In this document: positions 11,830-24,242 of the stretch, piece by piece
Numbering within the stretch: the stretch's first letter is position 1
How the letters are laid out: each line of letters starts with the position of its first letter
Origin: Rhizophagus irregularis
Lineage: Eukaryota; Glomeromycota; Glomeromycetes; Glomerales; Glomeraceae
DNA: 64,000 bases
Direction of reading: 5' to 3'
Assembly: GCF_026210795.1 (NCBI RefSeq)
Contig: NC_089443.1
Span: forward strand, 1,240,001-1,304,000
Translations under genes and position numbers: made by a program
The notes under the pieces: generated by a model
Database searches by the model: none
Seen by the model: the letters and a program-made list of their open reading frames with translations, nothing else
Told to the model about the DNA's origin: nothing

Positions 11830-13645
11830 CGGATGAAAAATTTTTTAGACAATTGAGAAATTTTTCTCCATCTCTTTTCCCTAACGATAGAATTCTTGCC
11901 TGAAATTTTTGAAGGATTTGGATCATCGCAGATTAAAATTATCCATTCTTCTAAATTTTCATTTAAATAGGATGCAGTTGGACGTTTTCCTGGATCATTA
12001 TCCTTAACGTTGTTACATTAATTCTGAATTAAAATTAGGCGTATAATCAGAAATTTCGAATCTTTCATCATCACGTTTATTCTTTACTAAATTAATATCA
12101 TGAGCTCTATTATACCTGTATCCAAGTCAGAGGCAGCACTTTAATTTTTGCTACGTAAAAATTCCGGCGCAACATATGGTAGGACCCATATAATTGACTT
12201 CTACTTTTATCATAATTACATGGTTCATATAGTCCAACATCACTAATACGAGCAGATACTTTTTCATCTTCGATAAGTAAATTTCCTCCGTGAAGATTCC
12301 TATGGATTTTTCTTCGGAATGAATTCTTTCAAGACCTTCAGCGATTCCCCCATAACATATCAATCATATCTCTCCAGGAAATAATTCCATTGCAATGGTC
12401 AAGATATCGATAAAGATTTCCGTTTTCGTAATACTTTATTACGATCATATAACTTTGATGTTGGATCTTTTGTAATACCAAACGTTCCAGCTAATGAAGC
12501 AGATTGTAGACATTTGTGATATGCTTTAATCTATTAAGAAAAAAAAATATCCTTATAAAGTTTTCCGGATCACCATTAATTCTGCATAAAATTTGGGCGT
12601 GTCATCAGGGATCTCAAGTCTTTTACCGTCGCAAATATCCCTTGCCAAATTAGTATCATGTGCTCTATTATACCAAGGTCTTTTTCCGGTTGCAAGAGTA
12701 TTCATGACAATACCAAATGAATATATATCAGAAGCAGTATTGTGATTTTCACCACGTAAAACTTCCGGTGCAACATATGGTAGGACCCCATATATTTGAC
12801 TTCTACTTTCATCATAATTACATGGTCCATATAGTCCAACATCACTAATACGAGCAGATACTTTTTCATCTTCGATAAGTAAATTTCCTCCGTGAAGATT
12901 CCTATGGATTTTTCTTCGGAATGAATTCTTTCAAGACCTTCAGCGATTCCCCCATAACATATCAATCATATCTCTCCAGGAAATAATTCCATTGCAATGG
13001 TCAAGATATCGATAAAGATTTCCGTTTTCGTAATACTTTATTACGATCATATAACTAGATGTTGGACCTTTTGTAATACCAAACGTTCCAGCTAGTAATT
13101 AAGCAGATTGTAGACATTTGTGATATGCTTTAATCTATTAAGAAAAAAAAATATCTTTATAAAGTTAAAAAGAGAATAATTTTAAATTTGCCACCACAAT
13201 TAGTTATTTAAACACTAATTAGAGATGCAGATTTCTAATTCCGGCCAGAATTAGTTTGAAATGTTGATAATAGGCCCGTTCAATTCTGATCTGATCGTTT
13301 CGGGTTTTTTGATCGAAAATCCATTAACCAATCCTAACATGTGATCAAAATCAAAATTGAGTACTTTGATAGACGGTTAACCTTTACCGACGTATTTAAC
13401 CAGTTCGAAATTCTCAAAAGGGATCCATTCCAAGTAATCACAAGCTTGAGTGGTGTTTAGTTGAGTGTATCGGATTAATTCATCAATCTCTTTATTTTTT
13501 GATGTCCAATATGGAAAGTTTTCTTAGTTTCGCATTCCAAACACCATCCAAAAGAAATTCGAGGTTTACCACATTCTGGGCAATCTTTAAGTTCTTTCGG
13601 AGTAAATTTATTTTCTTGATGATATGTTAAATCTTCCTCCATTTT
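11830..13645 (-). pseudogene. Kinase-like pseudogene with duplicated C-lobe
   Basis: The leader exon at 13,645-13,395 (DLTYHQENKFTPKE, DCPECGKPRISFGWC, NFPYWTSKNKEIDELI, WIPFENFELV) has a 10-base deletion at about 13,525 that breaks the frame. It stops at YVGK, so the P-loop and VALK lysine are lost. Two copies of the catalytic exon follow at about 13,145-12,570 and 12,545-12,010. Each reads FGITKxP, VIKYYENGN, DHCNGIISWRDMIDMLWG, GLERIHSEEK, then shifts frame to HRNLHGGNLLIEDEK and ARISDVGLYEP. A C-terminal tail continues to about 11,830. The HRD aspartate is asparagine in both copies. Confidence 0.75.
12010..13145. repeat. Tandem duplication of the kinase catalytic exon (~560 bp units)
   Basis: 12,010-12,545 and 12,570-13,145 are nearly identical. 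Both contain the same GATTCCTATGGATTTTTCTT stretch (12,294; 12,897) and the same run AGACATTTGTGATATGCTTT (12,508; 13,112) at the exon border. Differences are small indels and a few substitutions. The first unit lacks a segment around 12,125-12,135 that the second keeps. High identity suggests a recent event or gene conversion. Confidence 0.85.
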
Positions 13646-15420
13646 ACTAAAATATTGAAAGTAAATTATCAGTTATTAATAAACATCTTTTATTTAGATT
13701 TCACTCCTTTTAATATATTAATTTACAATGATTCATTTCGGAATATAAGCCCGAGAGGTAATGAGTTCAATGAAAGTTTAATGAAAGTCTAATGAAAACC
13801 TAATGAAAGTAAAAATCGGGCTTTCCCATAAAAATTTTAATTACGTGAATTTATAGGTTTAATATAATCACCATAACAAAAGGAAATAAACATATAACCA
13901 TCATAGTCTAATAAAAAGGAAATAAACTCTTTTAACAGATAAAAAATTAAACAAAAGAAAATAGTTATGTACCTTTAATATAACCTATTTCTTTTTACTT
14001 TGTCTTGGTCATTTTTCTGATTATGGATCGTTTTTATTATTCTTCGAATTAACAATTCCTTTTTTTTAACGGTTCGGGTTATTGTGTTTCCGTTTCCTAT
14101 TTCATTAAGCATGCTAAACATGGGAATTTTTGAGGTAGTAATCTCATTGGTTCATAAGCACGATGTCTGATTGATATCTGGAATTAGATAGCCCCAATTT
14201 ATGTGAATCATATGAATTATATGTCATAACAAAAAAAAAAGACCAGATCTTTATTTAGATAACTGTATTACTAAGCTTAAATCTTTGATTTTTGCAAAAA
14301 TATCGGATTGGATTCTCCCGGTGCTTGACCCCCTTATTCTAAAATATATTATGCGGGTCAAATCATCATCCAAAAAAGGCCTGATAAATGAATTTTTGAA
14401 AGTAAAACGAAAAAAAATCATCTCAAAGGAAAGAGGTACGTGACACAAATGTAATTATCTTTTTTATGTTACATATTAAATCTTTGTATGAATCTAGAAA
14501 AAAAAAAATCACAAATCCTAGAAAAAAATGGCTCAAATTCTATTTGTTTCAAAAAACAATTGAATGATATTGAGCATTCTTTTTGTTTGTATCATTTGTA
14601 TCATCAAAAAGTTTTTTAGTAAAAAAAAATATATATATATATATATTATAAATTAATTCACTAAATGGCAACTTATTATTTAATAGAATACTGATATATT
14701 GCACAGCCTCATACTCATTTGGACGGACTTGAATATAAGCATTAAAAAAATGCGGTATTTATCTATAAAATAAAATCGTCGCACTGCATTGCGCCCATCA
14801 AGGTTTTATTATTTTGTTATTTTGTTATCAGTTATCACAAAGATAAAAATCATACATTAAAATGAACATATCGCATGTCGTATTAAAAAAAATATTAATA
14901 CGAACGCCAATTTAATAATATAAATGCCAACTTATTATTTGTTTATATTTCTAAATGTAAATGAATAAATCGTAATGACTATTTATAGCACCATTTTTCC
15001 ATTTCTTTTTCCTTAAGCTACCTATTCAATGAAACCAATAAGAGGTTTGTAAGTATAACTTTAAGGACCTAAGCGAATCTGCTTTGTTTTGATGGGACTA
15101 AAATAGAAACTTAACAATGTAAAAAAAACTCTGGAATCCGATTTAAAGAAACTAAAAATATCCAACGCGTCTATCACAAAGGTTTCTATCACAAAAGATC
15201 CTTGTTTAGAAAGTGTCAATAAATTTTTTTTTTTTTTTTTTTTTGTACACGGGAAGTAGTTTCAAGTTTGGTACTATTACGTCATAAGAACCTCAAGATA
15301 TTCAGCTTGATAATCTTAATGCAATAATAATATAATCAAAAAATAATAGAATATTACATTATTATACGTATAAATTATTTTTGCATGGATTCAATTTAAA
15401 GAATTTCTATAAGAAATTTT
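13646..15420. other. Kinase 5' flank remnants and AT-rich spacer
   Basis: Up to about 14,100 the sequence is a degraded version of the 5' flank of the block at 1-1,500 (TTTACTTTGTCTTGGTCATT near 14,000). 14,215-14,510 matches 2,775-2,965 and includes a small hairpin (TTGACCC at 14,325, GGGTCAA at 14,355). The remainder is AT-rich with a 20-base T-run near 15,223. No gene recognised. Confidence 0.5.
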
Positions 15421-15429
15421 TACATTATC

Positions 15430-17345
15430 GGGTTTTAAAAAAATTTTTGTTGCCAATCAGCGTGTACAATAACAATTGGGGATGACATTGCATCATCTTA
15501 AAATTTACATTAAAAAAATAATACAAAAAAAAAAATTATTAAATATTTAGAATTCATATATAATAATTCAAAGTATATTATGCGCATCAATAAAGAATCA
15601 ATTTGGAGATAAAAATAACTGGTTCCACAAAATATGCAATACATAACAGAAAGTTGTTGGAAAAAAAAAAATTTATTTCCCAAATTTGGATTTATCAATA
15701 TATATTCATTAAGATCGACATAAAAACAAAGTAAAAAGGCATTCTATATTCTAGTAGGTTAATGTATTGTTAAACCTTCTTTTTTGTTTAAAATTAAATT
15801 TGAAAGAATATAATAAAAAAGTTTTTCCACGAAATAATTGGAATAATGAAAAAAATAGATTTGTTTTCTAATTTTGGACTAATTAAATCCGTGTGTTATG
15901 CAGAATTTTTTTTTTCACTTTTTTTTTAAAAAAAATTTTTTCACAGGAATTATATAAATACATCGTTTTCTTGTATCTTTTTTTTATCCCTTACGTACCG
16001 TATATTATATTTTTTTTATCTCCTCCTTAATATACATATTATACAAATGAAAGTGCCTTTTCAGAAAAGACAGAAACAACTAAGAAAACAAAGAATCATA
16101 AGAAAACATTTTCGACTTAACGTATCAATTAATAATGGAAATACATCGAGGCTTACCGCGAACTTTCCTCGGCAAAGTGCAAATGTTTTATTAATTGCTC
16201 AATTTTTCAACGGATTTTCTTTTCGTTAATTATATCAAACTATAACCATTTAAAATAGAAAAATAAATAAATGTACTGTATGTATCTTCTTATTCCATCA
16301 ATTACGTAATATCGATTCATTTTTTATTTTTCAAACATTTTGTATTATTATTGTATGTATCTTCCCCTGTTTATTTAAGATATTACCATTTTTTTTATCT
16401 ATGATATAGTTATACTTTAATTCTCCATCAAAGAGATGAATATGATTTATTATTTCCTGTAATAAAATATGAATACTTAAAAATAACCGCCGTTATATAT
16501 ATTAAAATGGTTTATAAAGTGCTATAACAAGTTTTCCGTTTGCGAATAAATGTAAAACGTTATTCTATTTATTAAACCAACCTTTCATTCATCAACACAT
16601 TTACTGAAAACATATCTGATATGTATTCTTATAAGCTGCGCGTATAAATTTCCTAAATAAACTTATCTAATTTTGATTATATTATGTCATATAAAAAAAA
16701 AAGTAATTTTATATATCCTACGCAATCCTGATTCTAATTTAGTATTTGTGTAACCATGAATGCATAAAAATTATTGTCAAACTTTATGAATTTCCACCCG
16801 TCCGTTCTTTTGCACAAAAAAAAACTTAAAAACCAGAATTATTAATAACAAAGCAATTTGGTCATCTGTGATACTTTAAAAATCGCGTTATTATTTTTTT
16901 TTCTTTTTGAATAATTTTTGAAGAGTAAATAAAAAAAAAAGAAGAGAAAGAGAAAGAATAATAAGAATAATTGAATCATACATACAATATAAATGGGGAA
17001 ACTTTTACATTGTAAATGTTTTTTTTTTATTAATCACATTATTTAAATGAATTTCTTTAATTTATCCAAAAAAGTTTTAATTATTTTTTTTCGTTTTTGA
17101 AAAAATTAAAAATTCGGATTTGAATATTCCAAACCTCTTCCTAAAAAAGTATTTTTTTCTTTATCAACTTGCTCATTGTGGAATGGCCATTTCAGGAGAC
17201 ATGAATTCAATTGAATCACTTATCTATAGAAAATAGTGACAATTCTGGAATTTACAAAAAAAAAATTTTACTTAATCTAGTTAGGTTAAATATTAGATAA
17301 TGTTTAAAAAAACAAAATAATAATAAAAATATAAAGCTTATTATG
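15430..17345. repeat. Segmental duplication with internal inversion, copy 1
   Basis: Flanks match the 38-42 kb region in direct orientation: 15,430-15,700 with 37,990-38,180, 16,650-17,180 with 39,840-40,390, and 17,185-17,345 with 41,640-41,820. The middle (about 15,760-16,650), with microprotein copy B, matches 38,420-39,320 in the opposite orientation. The 40,390-41,640 segment has no counterpart here. Confidence 0.8.
16047..16229 (+). CDS. Basic microprotein family, copy B (60 aa)
   Basis: ATG at 16,047, preceded by a pyrimidine-rich tract and ATATACATATTATACAA, to TAA at 16,229. The N-terminus is MKVPFQKRQKQLRKQRIIR; then HFRLNVSINNGNTSRLTAN, and the end is FFNGFSFR. It is closest to copy D at 38.8 kb, with which it shares the MKV start and the final Arg (copies A and C start MPS and end His). 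No signal peptide, transmembrane segment or cysteine is present. The 3' flank is also shared with copy D, so the duplicated unit is larger than the frame. Function unknown. Confidence 0.65.
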   Translation: MKVPFQKRQKQLRKQRIIRKHFRLNVSINNGNTSRLTANFPRQSANVLLIAQFFNGFSFR

Positions 17346-20330
17346 TTAAATATTTTAGGTATTTAAGAAATTTTAGATTGATTCATTTTATCCAATTATT
17401 TTTAATGCAATTCAATAATATAATTTATTTAATATCATATTTTAATTTTTGTATATATATTTATTATGAACTACATGATTGCCGATCATTTGTAATGAAC
17501 CAGGCTTGAATGAAAAATACAATATTTTTAATTATTTCATATTTTTATGTTTATCTAATCTGTTTAACAATATTAAGAACTTTATTAATAGTAAATTATA
17601 GTACGCTACAAAATTTAAATTACGATAAACTAAAGTATTCGGAATTTAGCACAATATATAACGGTCTGATAAATAAATTCTTTCATTAATAATTTTATCG
17701 TTAAGTTGTGTTTTTTCATCAGGTTAATGATATTACAAGTAATTAGTTTATAAAATATTTTATTCTCAAGGATGATATATCGATTTAGAAGAATAATTGA
17801 ACGAATTACAATTAATAGTAAACCCCGTAAAAAAATTTTATCCGTGAATAACGGAAATAATATAGAATAAAAAAAACATGAAATAAATTTTTTATAGGGT
17901 AATTTTCTGAAATCATTTATTCCTTTTCGTTGTAAGCAAATTAGAATGTAATTATAAGTCATTATCTACGGAACATATCGGAATTATTTAAAACTTATTT
18001 TTGTTTATCAATTGTGAAACAAGTTTCAAATTAAATTAAAAAAAATAATAAAGGTTTAAGCAAAAATAGGACAAATGGACTATTTCGCTAAATTATTTAG
18101 CCAATTTTGTTGAATTTTCTCATAAATTTCCTTCATTTGTATAATCTATTACTAGCTGTATATAGCTGTATAATTCAAATCTTTTGCAAATCCATATAAA
18201 TAAATAATTTCATTTGAATAAAAACAATTTTCATGATAATTCAATTATAAAACATAAATTATACATTATAAATTTATAACGTCAAAATTAAAAAAATTTT
18301 ATTGATTTAAAATTACATGCAGAGTAAACAGTCCATTATAGGAATATAGGCACTACGAAATATAGTAAATAAATAAACAATACTAATGTAAATAATACAA
18401 GAGGTCATTTTCATGGGGGAGTTTGACATGATTTTAAAAGATCTTTTAAGTGAAACTATACGTTTAAGGGAATACTTTGGGTGAAATTTTAAATAATCAT
18501 TAATCATTATCGTTTAGAGTAGCGCCCCACCCTTCCACCTGTCGAACTTGGGTTTTATTTATAAAAAAAATTGAAAAAATTTTTTATTGTAAAATTAATG
18601 ATTTTTTTTAACGAATGAGATTAAGACATGTAATGAAAAAAAAAATTATATTTTAATTAAATCCGAAAAGAAGTAATCAATAAGCCCCCAACTACTAATT
18701 TAATTAAATCCCAGCCACGTTAAAATTGTTTATTTTTTAGGAAATATTGACAATTAATAATATACGTTTATGGAAAAATTTGACGAAAATCCTAATTGAC
18801 AATAAATAAATAAAATTAAATAAAAAAATAATAATAAATAAAATAATTGAATATTTTTTTTTTTCGAAAATGAATTTATTACGTGTTTACATGTTAGACA
18901 ATTACATGTTCAAAATAAAAAAAAAAGAAGGTTAATTGATTTAATCTAATTAAAGATCGATAAGCCTCCAATGACTATGTTAGTAACCGCAATATAATTG
19001 CTTATTACCTTCTTAGAAAATATTGAGGTATAATATCATTATGATCAAAATAGGTTTTATAATTATTAAAAAAAAAAATTTTTTCGATCTACTTAGAATA
19101 ATTTGGTGGTAGCTAACGCTTCGGAAAATCATTCATTATTTTACGAAATCTATAATCGATTCTCAGTATTTATTTTCATATATTTTGCTTCCCTAAAATT
19201 ATTTTTTGATCTAATATTTAATTTAATTATAAATAAAAGAATTTTCATTTTTTTAGACACCATATTACTAACATTCCACAGTACTTTTTATCAACGCATT
19301 TAATCTTCGGTAAATAATCTATTTAGAATAAATAAGATGATGCGATAATATAAAATCCATATCAATACCTGATTTATACTATCCTCATTGTTATAAATTA
19401 ACGCAAATAATTCACATAAACTCTAAAATAAACATACCGTACAGTTGACTTTAAAATCAACGGAAATATTATCACGCGCTTATAATATTAGATAACGCGA
19501 ATTTTCAAAAAAAAAAATATGTACTTTGACATTAAATAGAATCTAATAATAGCATTTTCATAAGACGGATTTAGCATTAGCTTGGAACCGGTTAATGTTA
19601 ATCGGTTAAAACTACGTATTTGACCATAAATCCATAATTCTGGTCAGATTTACTTAATGCGGCCCAGAGACTTGGTAATTTCAGTCATGTGTTCCTAAAC
19701 TCGAAGTTTTAATACCGAATTTTTTCCTATTTATTAATAATGGTATTGATGAAATAATCAAAAATCGGTACAATTTTCAGCAAAAAAAAAAATTAAAATA
19801 TTTTTCGTATTAACCAGTCAATTAACTGGTTAAGGTTTTTTTTGGACTCTACATTTGCTAAATAACTCACACTATTTACAAAAATTATTTCGTAACTTAT
19901 GGTTTCAAATAGTGATTTTAGTGAAATATTATGAGTTAAGAAAGTCATAAAAATATATAATAATAGTTAATCGCATGTATGTTGTAATGCAGCCATGGTG
20001 TTAGAAAGTTAGAGTATATATCATTTCATCGTGTTTATCAAGTTGTTTATTAACTGTAAATAATATAAAATTACTTCTTAAATTCAATTATTTGTAGGAT
20101 TTAAAGATAGTAACTTTTACGCCGATCGAAATTTTATTATTACAACTAATCAATTCGTGATATTATACTTTTTATTTGTGATTGATCTGATATTGTTTAT
20201 CGAATAATCTATATTATCATTTATTATCTCATTTTCCGAAATGAAAAAATGCATTATCTTAAAAAACTCAGTATTCAACGATTAATTTATTCGAAAATTT
20301 AAATTCATGATAGAAGTAGTTACCTGATTA
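17346..20330. other. AT-rich stretch with no recognised gene
   Basis: I see long A/T runs and several chance frames, including a 110-codon minus-strand frame at 17,630-17,962 with AT-driven composition that I do not accept. A short GC-richer patch at 18,520-18,545 is unexplained. One probable MITE lies at about 19,588-19,842. Confidence 0.45.
19588..19842. mobile_element. Small inverted-repeat element (probable MITE)
   Basis: The left end reads ACCGGTTAATGTTAATCGGT and the right end, reverse-complemented, begins ACCAGTTAATTGACTGGTTA. Each end also carries a short internal palindromic ACCGGTTAA-like repeat. The inside holds a CATAATTCTGGTCAG phrase of the window's GGCCxGAATTA family. I see no clear target duplication and no coding sequence. 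Confidence 0.5.
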
Positions 20331-20745
20331 ATGTAAGAACTTGGAATATTTTGTGAATTATCGAGACGTTTCAAAGCAACATTCATTGGTCCAGCTCGAG
20401 TCTATTCTTGTGCCATCATCCCAGATCCATCTAGGTCCTTCCATCCAAAGAGCTGAATAGACGCTACTAAATCCACCTTTACCGACATATTTAACCATTT
20501 CGAATTTCTCAAAAGGGATCCATTCCAAGTATAAATCACAAGCTTGAGTGGCGTTTAGTTAATTGAGTGTATCAGATTAATTCATCAATCTCTTTATTTC
20601 TTGATGTCCAATATGGAAAGTTTTCTTTCATGGCATTAGTTTCGCATTCCAAGCACCATCCAAAAGAAATTCGAGGTTTACCACATTCTGGTTCTTTTGG
20701 AGTAAATTTATTTCCTCGTTGATATGATATATTTTCCTCCATTTT
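20330..20745 (-). pseudogene. Kinase-like exon 1 with intact P-loop, frame broken
   Basis: From the ATG at about 20,743: EENISYQRGNKFTPKEPE, then CGKPRISFGWCLECE, KENFPYWTSRNKEIDELI. Compared with sister copies, a deletion near 20,693 removes the first CxxC half, and small insertions near 20,532 and 20,560 add a stop and a frame change. The N-lobe then reads WIPFEKFEMVKYVGKG followed by GFSSVYSALWMEGPRWIWDD, a good glycine-rich loop. A further deletion near 20,415 shifts the frame before the VALK lysine. The exon ends at the conserved donor (TTAATCAG then GTAACT). No second exon follows, so it is a dead 5' fragment. Confidence 0.7.
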
Positions 20746-21119
20746 GTCAAAATTATCTAAAATATTAATAAATAAATTATTGTTGTTAATTACATAATCA
20801 CGTGTAACACGACCGTGAGAGAAAAGACTTTGATTTTTAAATCTGAAAATTATGAAGGGAACTATGATGTTTATATTTATCAAAATTTATTATAAGCCTT
20901 CAATCAATATTCTAATGATTAATATGTTATCATTTTTCGGACTTATAAATTTACCGATTTCGACTAGTTTGCTAAATTCTTATAAAAACCAAGATCAGAC
21001 TTTTTTTTCGCTATTTATAACATGATTATATGGAATAAACTAAAAGTTTGAAAAAAAAAAGAACTTCGGACTAACCAAGTGATAAGAAAAAATACGCGAT
21101 AATAATACAGTACAGTCGG

Positions 21120-21690
21120 ACCTCTATATAATCACTCTCCATATAGTCACATCATATAAAATTCCTCTATATAATCACACCTTTGGGAAATACTACCAAT
21201 ATATATAATTATTAGGGTTTTGTTTTTTATCGCCATGGCGATGCATCGCCAGTGTCACGTGATTTTATAATTCCGGCCGGAATTAAAAGATCGTCAAAGA
21301 AATTTCCCTTTTTGGAAGTTTTGTATAACAAAAACTTGAATTTTGCCGAAAAATAAAATTGCCTTTTTTGGATTGTGTAACGTTACCTAAAGCTCCAAAA
21401 AAGGATATTTTGGCCAGCGTTATAAAATTTGGCCGAGATTAAGCATGTGATGTATAGGGAGTGACAAATAGTATTTTTTGCACTGAAAAAATTCGTCCCC
21501 AGAATAAATAATAAAAATGGAAAACTATAGGATGTGACGCTGGGTGACAAATTATTTACATATGTAAAGTCACGTGATACTTGCGACACATCGCTATGGC
21601 GATTTTTTATAAAATCCTAATTATTATATAAAAAAACCTTTGTATAATCACATCATAGTAAAAGCCTCTATATAGTTACCGATTTTTGCT
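21120..21690. mobile_element. Insertion with CTCTATATAATCAC repeats, host of a nested MITE
   Basis: Begins CAGTCGGACCTCTATATAAT just after TA, and repeats the phrase CTCTATATAATCAC at 21,129 and 21,167. A related phrase, CTCTATATAGTTAC, ends it near 21,680. The CAGT start next to TA resembles the end of Tc1/pogo-type elements, but the right end is a direct and not an inverted copy, so the element is probably truncated. The sister block at 63.3 kb shows the empty site. Confidence 0.55.
21211..21621. mobile_element. Nested MITE with ~55-bp terminal inverted repeats
   Basis: The left end (ATTAGGGTTTTG.., then ATCGCCATGGCGATGCATCG, then TCACGTGAT) matches the reverse complement of the right end (ATTAGGATTTTATAAAAAAT, CGCCATAGCGATGTGTCGC, TCACGTGAC) over about 55 bases with scattered mismatches. 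It carries GGCCGGAATTA internally. It has split the CTCTATATAATCAC element. The AT-rich target prevents a sure target-duplication call. Non-coding. Confidence 0.75.
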
Positions 21691-22379
21691 TATCTTAATT
21701 TCAGTGTTTTTTATCTTGTCATTTTTCTCTCAATCCTTACGATTAATATTTACTTCTTACGGGAACAATTCCCCGGCAATAGTTTCATTGATTTTAGTTA
21801 TATAATTCGTGTCAAATTTAGATTGGTACAAATTACGTCAATACAGAAGGATTAGGTTATTTATTTGGACAACAGTGTTACCAACTAAGAAATTCCACAT
21901 TCTGTACGGATAAAAAGGGTTTTAGTGACACAGAGATTATCTTCTTCCAAGAAATAATTGAATGTTGTGATAGGTAATTTAGCTGTTATTTTGGGATACT
22001 ATTGTAAATTTGGTGAAAATTCTTAATAATATAAGCTGTGAAAAAATTTTTCTTCCAGAAATTAATAAGTATACATTTATGTTAGATTTAATATTCAAAA
22101 ATAGGGTTGACTTGAATTATTATTATTATTATAAAAATAAAATAAAATAAAATAAAACAAAGTAACGAAATACATAAAAGTATATAATACATTTCGTATT
22201 ACAAAAAAAAAAGAAAGAAAGTAAGTTCCATTAGTAAAAATCTCGAACCTAATAAATGAAGATAAAATAATAAAAAATTAAAAGAATTATAAATTTTGTA
22301 ATAGTATATTATATTATTTCATTATCTTAAGGGTCTGTACCAACTCGATTGTTTTATCTTTAAACTAGTTTATATTGCA

Positions 22380-24240
22380 GGCCAACTATAACAACACCCC
22401 ATTAATTTTTATTTCACTTCTATCAAGTATCAATTGTATGATAAACAATTCATTCTTAATGTCGCTGATATCATCTTATTGAGTATCTAAAATTGTACAA
22501 TTCCGTAAAAATTGATTTAATTTTATTTTTCTGTTAACGGATGACCAAACATTCGGATTCATAAAATGATAAGAAATTTTTTTGATTTTTTATAGGTAAT
22601 TTCTTCAATAACCTTCATTCCAATAATAGAAAACTTGTATTTACACACTTGATATTTATTAATACATGTCTTCTTCCTCGATTCATTGCAATTTGCGTAA
22701 CAGCTTTAACAAGCGGTTTTTTTTATCGTGAGAGATTAATTAAATAAATGACTGTATTATTATTATTATTTAATTATAATTAGATTGAGTTATGCAGTAA
22801 GCCGTCGTCAGAAAAAATTCAATTTTTATCACTATGTTACCTTCCAAATCCTTGTTACATTGGTTAGTAATGAAAATTTGCAAATCGAAATCGAATTTGT
22901 TTGCGATTTGATTTTGCGTAAACGAACGTGATTTAAAGAAACAAACACGCAGGAAGTCCTGACAATTTGATCGAAACATCAATTTTATTTTTGAATAATA
23001 TAAAATTCATTTTTTTTTTATATAAATGTAGAGTTCAAAGACGAAATTATTAAAGTAGAACTAATTGATCTTGAATGAAAGAATGAAAGTAAGTTCGAGT
23101 CAATTTTTAAGTGGTTGTTCATATGACACTCTCATAAATAATATATACTATTAATGCCCGACTTATATGTACAAATTGAAATTTTATTTACACAAATAGA
23201 AAAATGAACGCTATCATCAAACGAAATGTTTTACCTTTTGTACTAGTGATCAAGTAAGAATTATGAAAACATGCAAAGTATTAGTCGTAATAAATTTAAA
23301 GTCCTGTCAGATAATTAAACTTATTCCGAAACAGATTTGCATGTGAAAGTCTCATTGGCAAAATGGCGTATTAGTAAAGATTTTATCATTTGTTATATTT
23401 AACTGGCTGGGTTTAATTTTTTTTTAAAAAAAAATCTTTTTTTATGTTATACAGATTTTTATGCAATCAATGTAATATTTACATTTAGTATGTATCATGC
23501 ATAATTTTATGCACGGTATTATCTTTATATAGCGATAGTATTTCACGTAATTTTAAAATCATGAGCCACAAAAAAGGCATAGAAATTCTTTAATGTTTAA
23601 AAAATTTTTACACATTGTAAATGAAAAAAACATTACTTTTGGGGCGACTACAGGTTAATGCTTCGATTCCGTAATTTTTTGTAATACCAAACGTGAAACA
23701 TTATTGTGCAGGTCCAAGTATCACGTGTCTTCAACGTTCATATTCACGTGACCAGATGGCGATCAGCCTTGCGTTTATGCGTCAAGGCTGATTCCATCTG
23801 CACGGATGTCTGAGAAAATCTCTTCATAAAAAAAACCATAATTAACACGAGCCTAATAAAAGGTTTTGTATTGCGAGAAATAAATGAAAACATATAGTTT
23901 AGAATTTAAATAGTTTAATGTTATGAGAGACATTGTTAATTTAATGTCAATTACAAATAGATTTGTTGTTACATAATTAATATTAATAGGTTAATAAAAT
24001 TTCATTAAAAGTAAAAGTAAATAGAAAGAAAATAGTTGATAGAAAGTTTTGAAAGCTAAAAGTAGAGCGAAAACTATAGTAAAATAGATAATAGTCACAC
24101 AGGTTAAGATTACAATATATTGTATATATATAATATTAACTTAGTAGAACTTAAGATTCTGATGATCAGGATCCGTTAAAAATGAATTATTGAAAAAAAA
24201 GAAATCGTGTAACATTTTTGCTGCTCTGTGGATAAAATTG
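22380..24240. other. Duplicated flank and spacer without genes
   Basis: 23,015-23,205 matches 2,345-2,580. A 17-base piece at 23,680 (TTTGTAATACCAAACGT) equals the kinase FGITK-coding segment and may be a tiny relic. A hairpin lies at 23,753-23,800. No accepted gene. Confidence 0.45.
23753..23800. repeat. Stem-loop with ~18-bp arms
   Basis: CAGATGGCGATCAGCCTTG (23,753) pairs with CAAGGCTGATTCCATCTG (23,783) apart from one bulge, around an 11-base loop. TCACGTG motifs lie just upstream at 23,721 and 23,744. It could be the core of a foldback element. Confidence 0.7.
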
Positions 24241-24242
24241 GT

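Larger units (their letters stand above)
10300..13660. repeat. Segmental duplication of kinase fragments, copy 1
   Basis: Aligns by eye with 59,950-63,110 in the same order and orientation: the TATAAAATCCATATTCTAAC phrase (10,373; 60,037), the plus-strand N-lobe fragment, the minus-strand truncated kinase, the ATTTCATGTTATTCGG spacer (11,789; 61,770), then the second minus-strand kinase. This copy has an extra tandem duplication at 12,010-13,145. It has also lost the N-lobe after the YVGK residues at about 13,390. Confidence 0.8.
20480..23210. repeat. Segmental duplication block, copy 2
   Basis: Counterpart of 1-2,600 and 62,860-64,000. It is longer because about 570 bases (21,120-21,690) were inserted between ATAATACAGTA and the conserved CATTTTTCTC phrase. 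Confidence 0.8.

Noticed and set aside
12151-12965. Minus-strand frames reading GIFTEEIYLSK as proteins of their own
   Set aside because: They are the kinase catalytic exon read past its frame defect; the neighbouring frame gives the HRNLHGGN loop.
17630-17962. 110-codon minus-strand frame
   Set aside because: Composition is what AT-rich DNA gives by chance (Ile, Leu, Phe, Lys, Asn); no motif, no duplicate, no promoter.
18520-18545. GC-richer patch resembling part of an RNA gene
   Set aside because: No cloverleaf or conserved tRNA/rRNA box can be formed around it.
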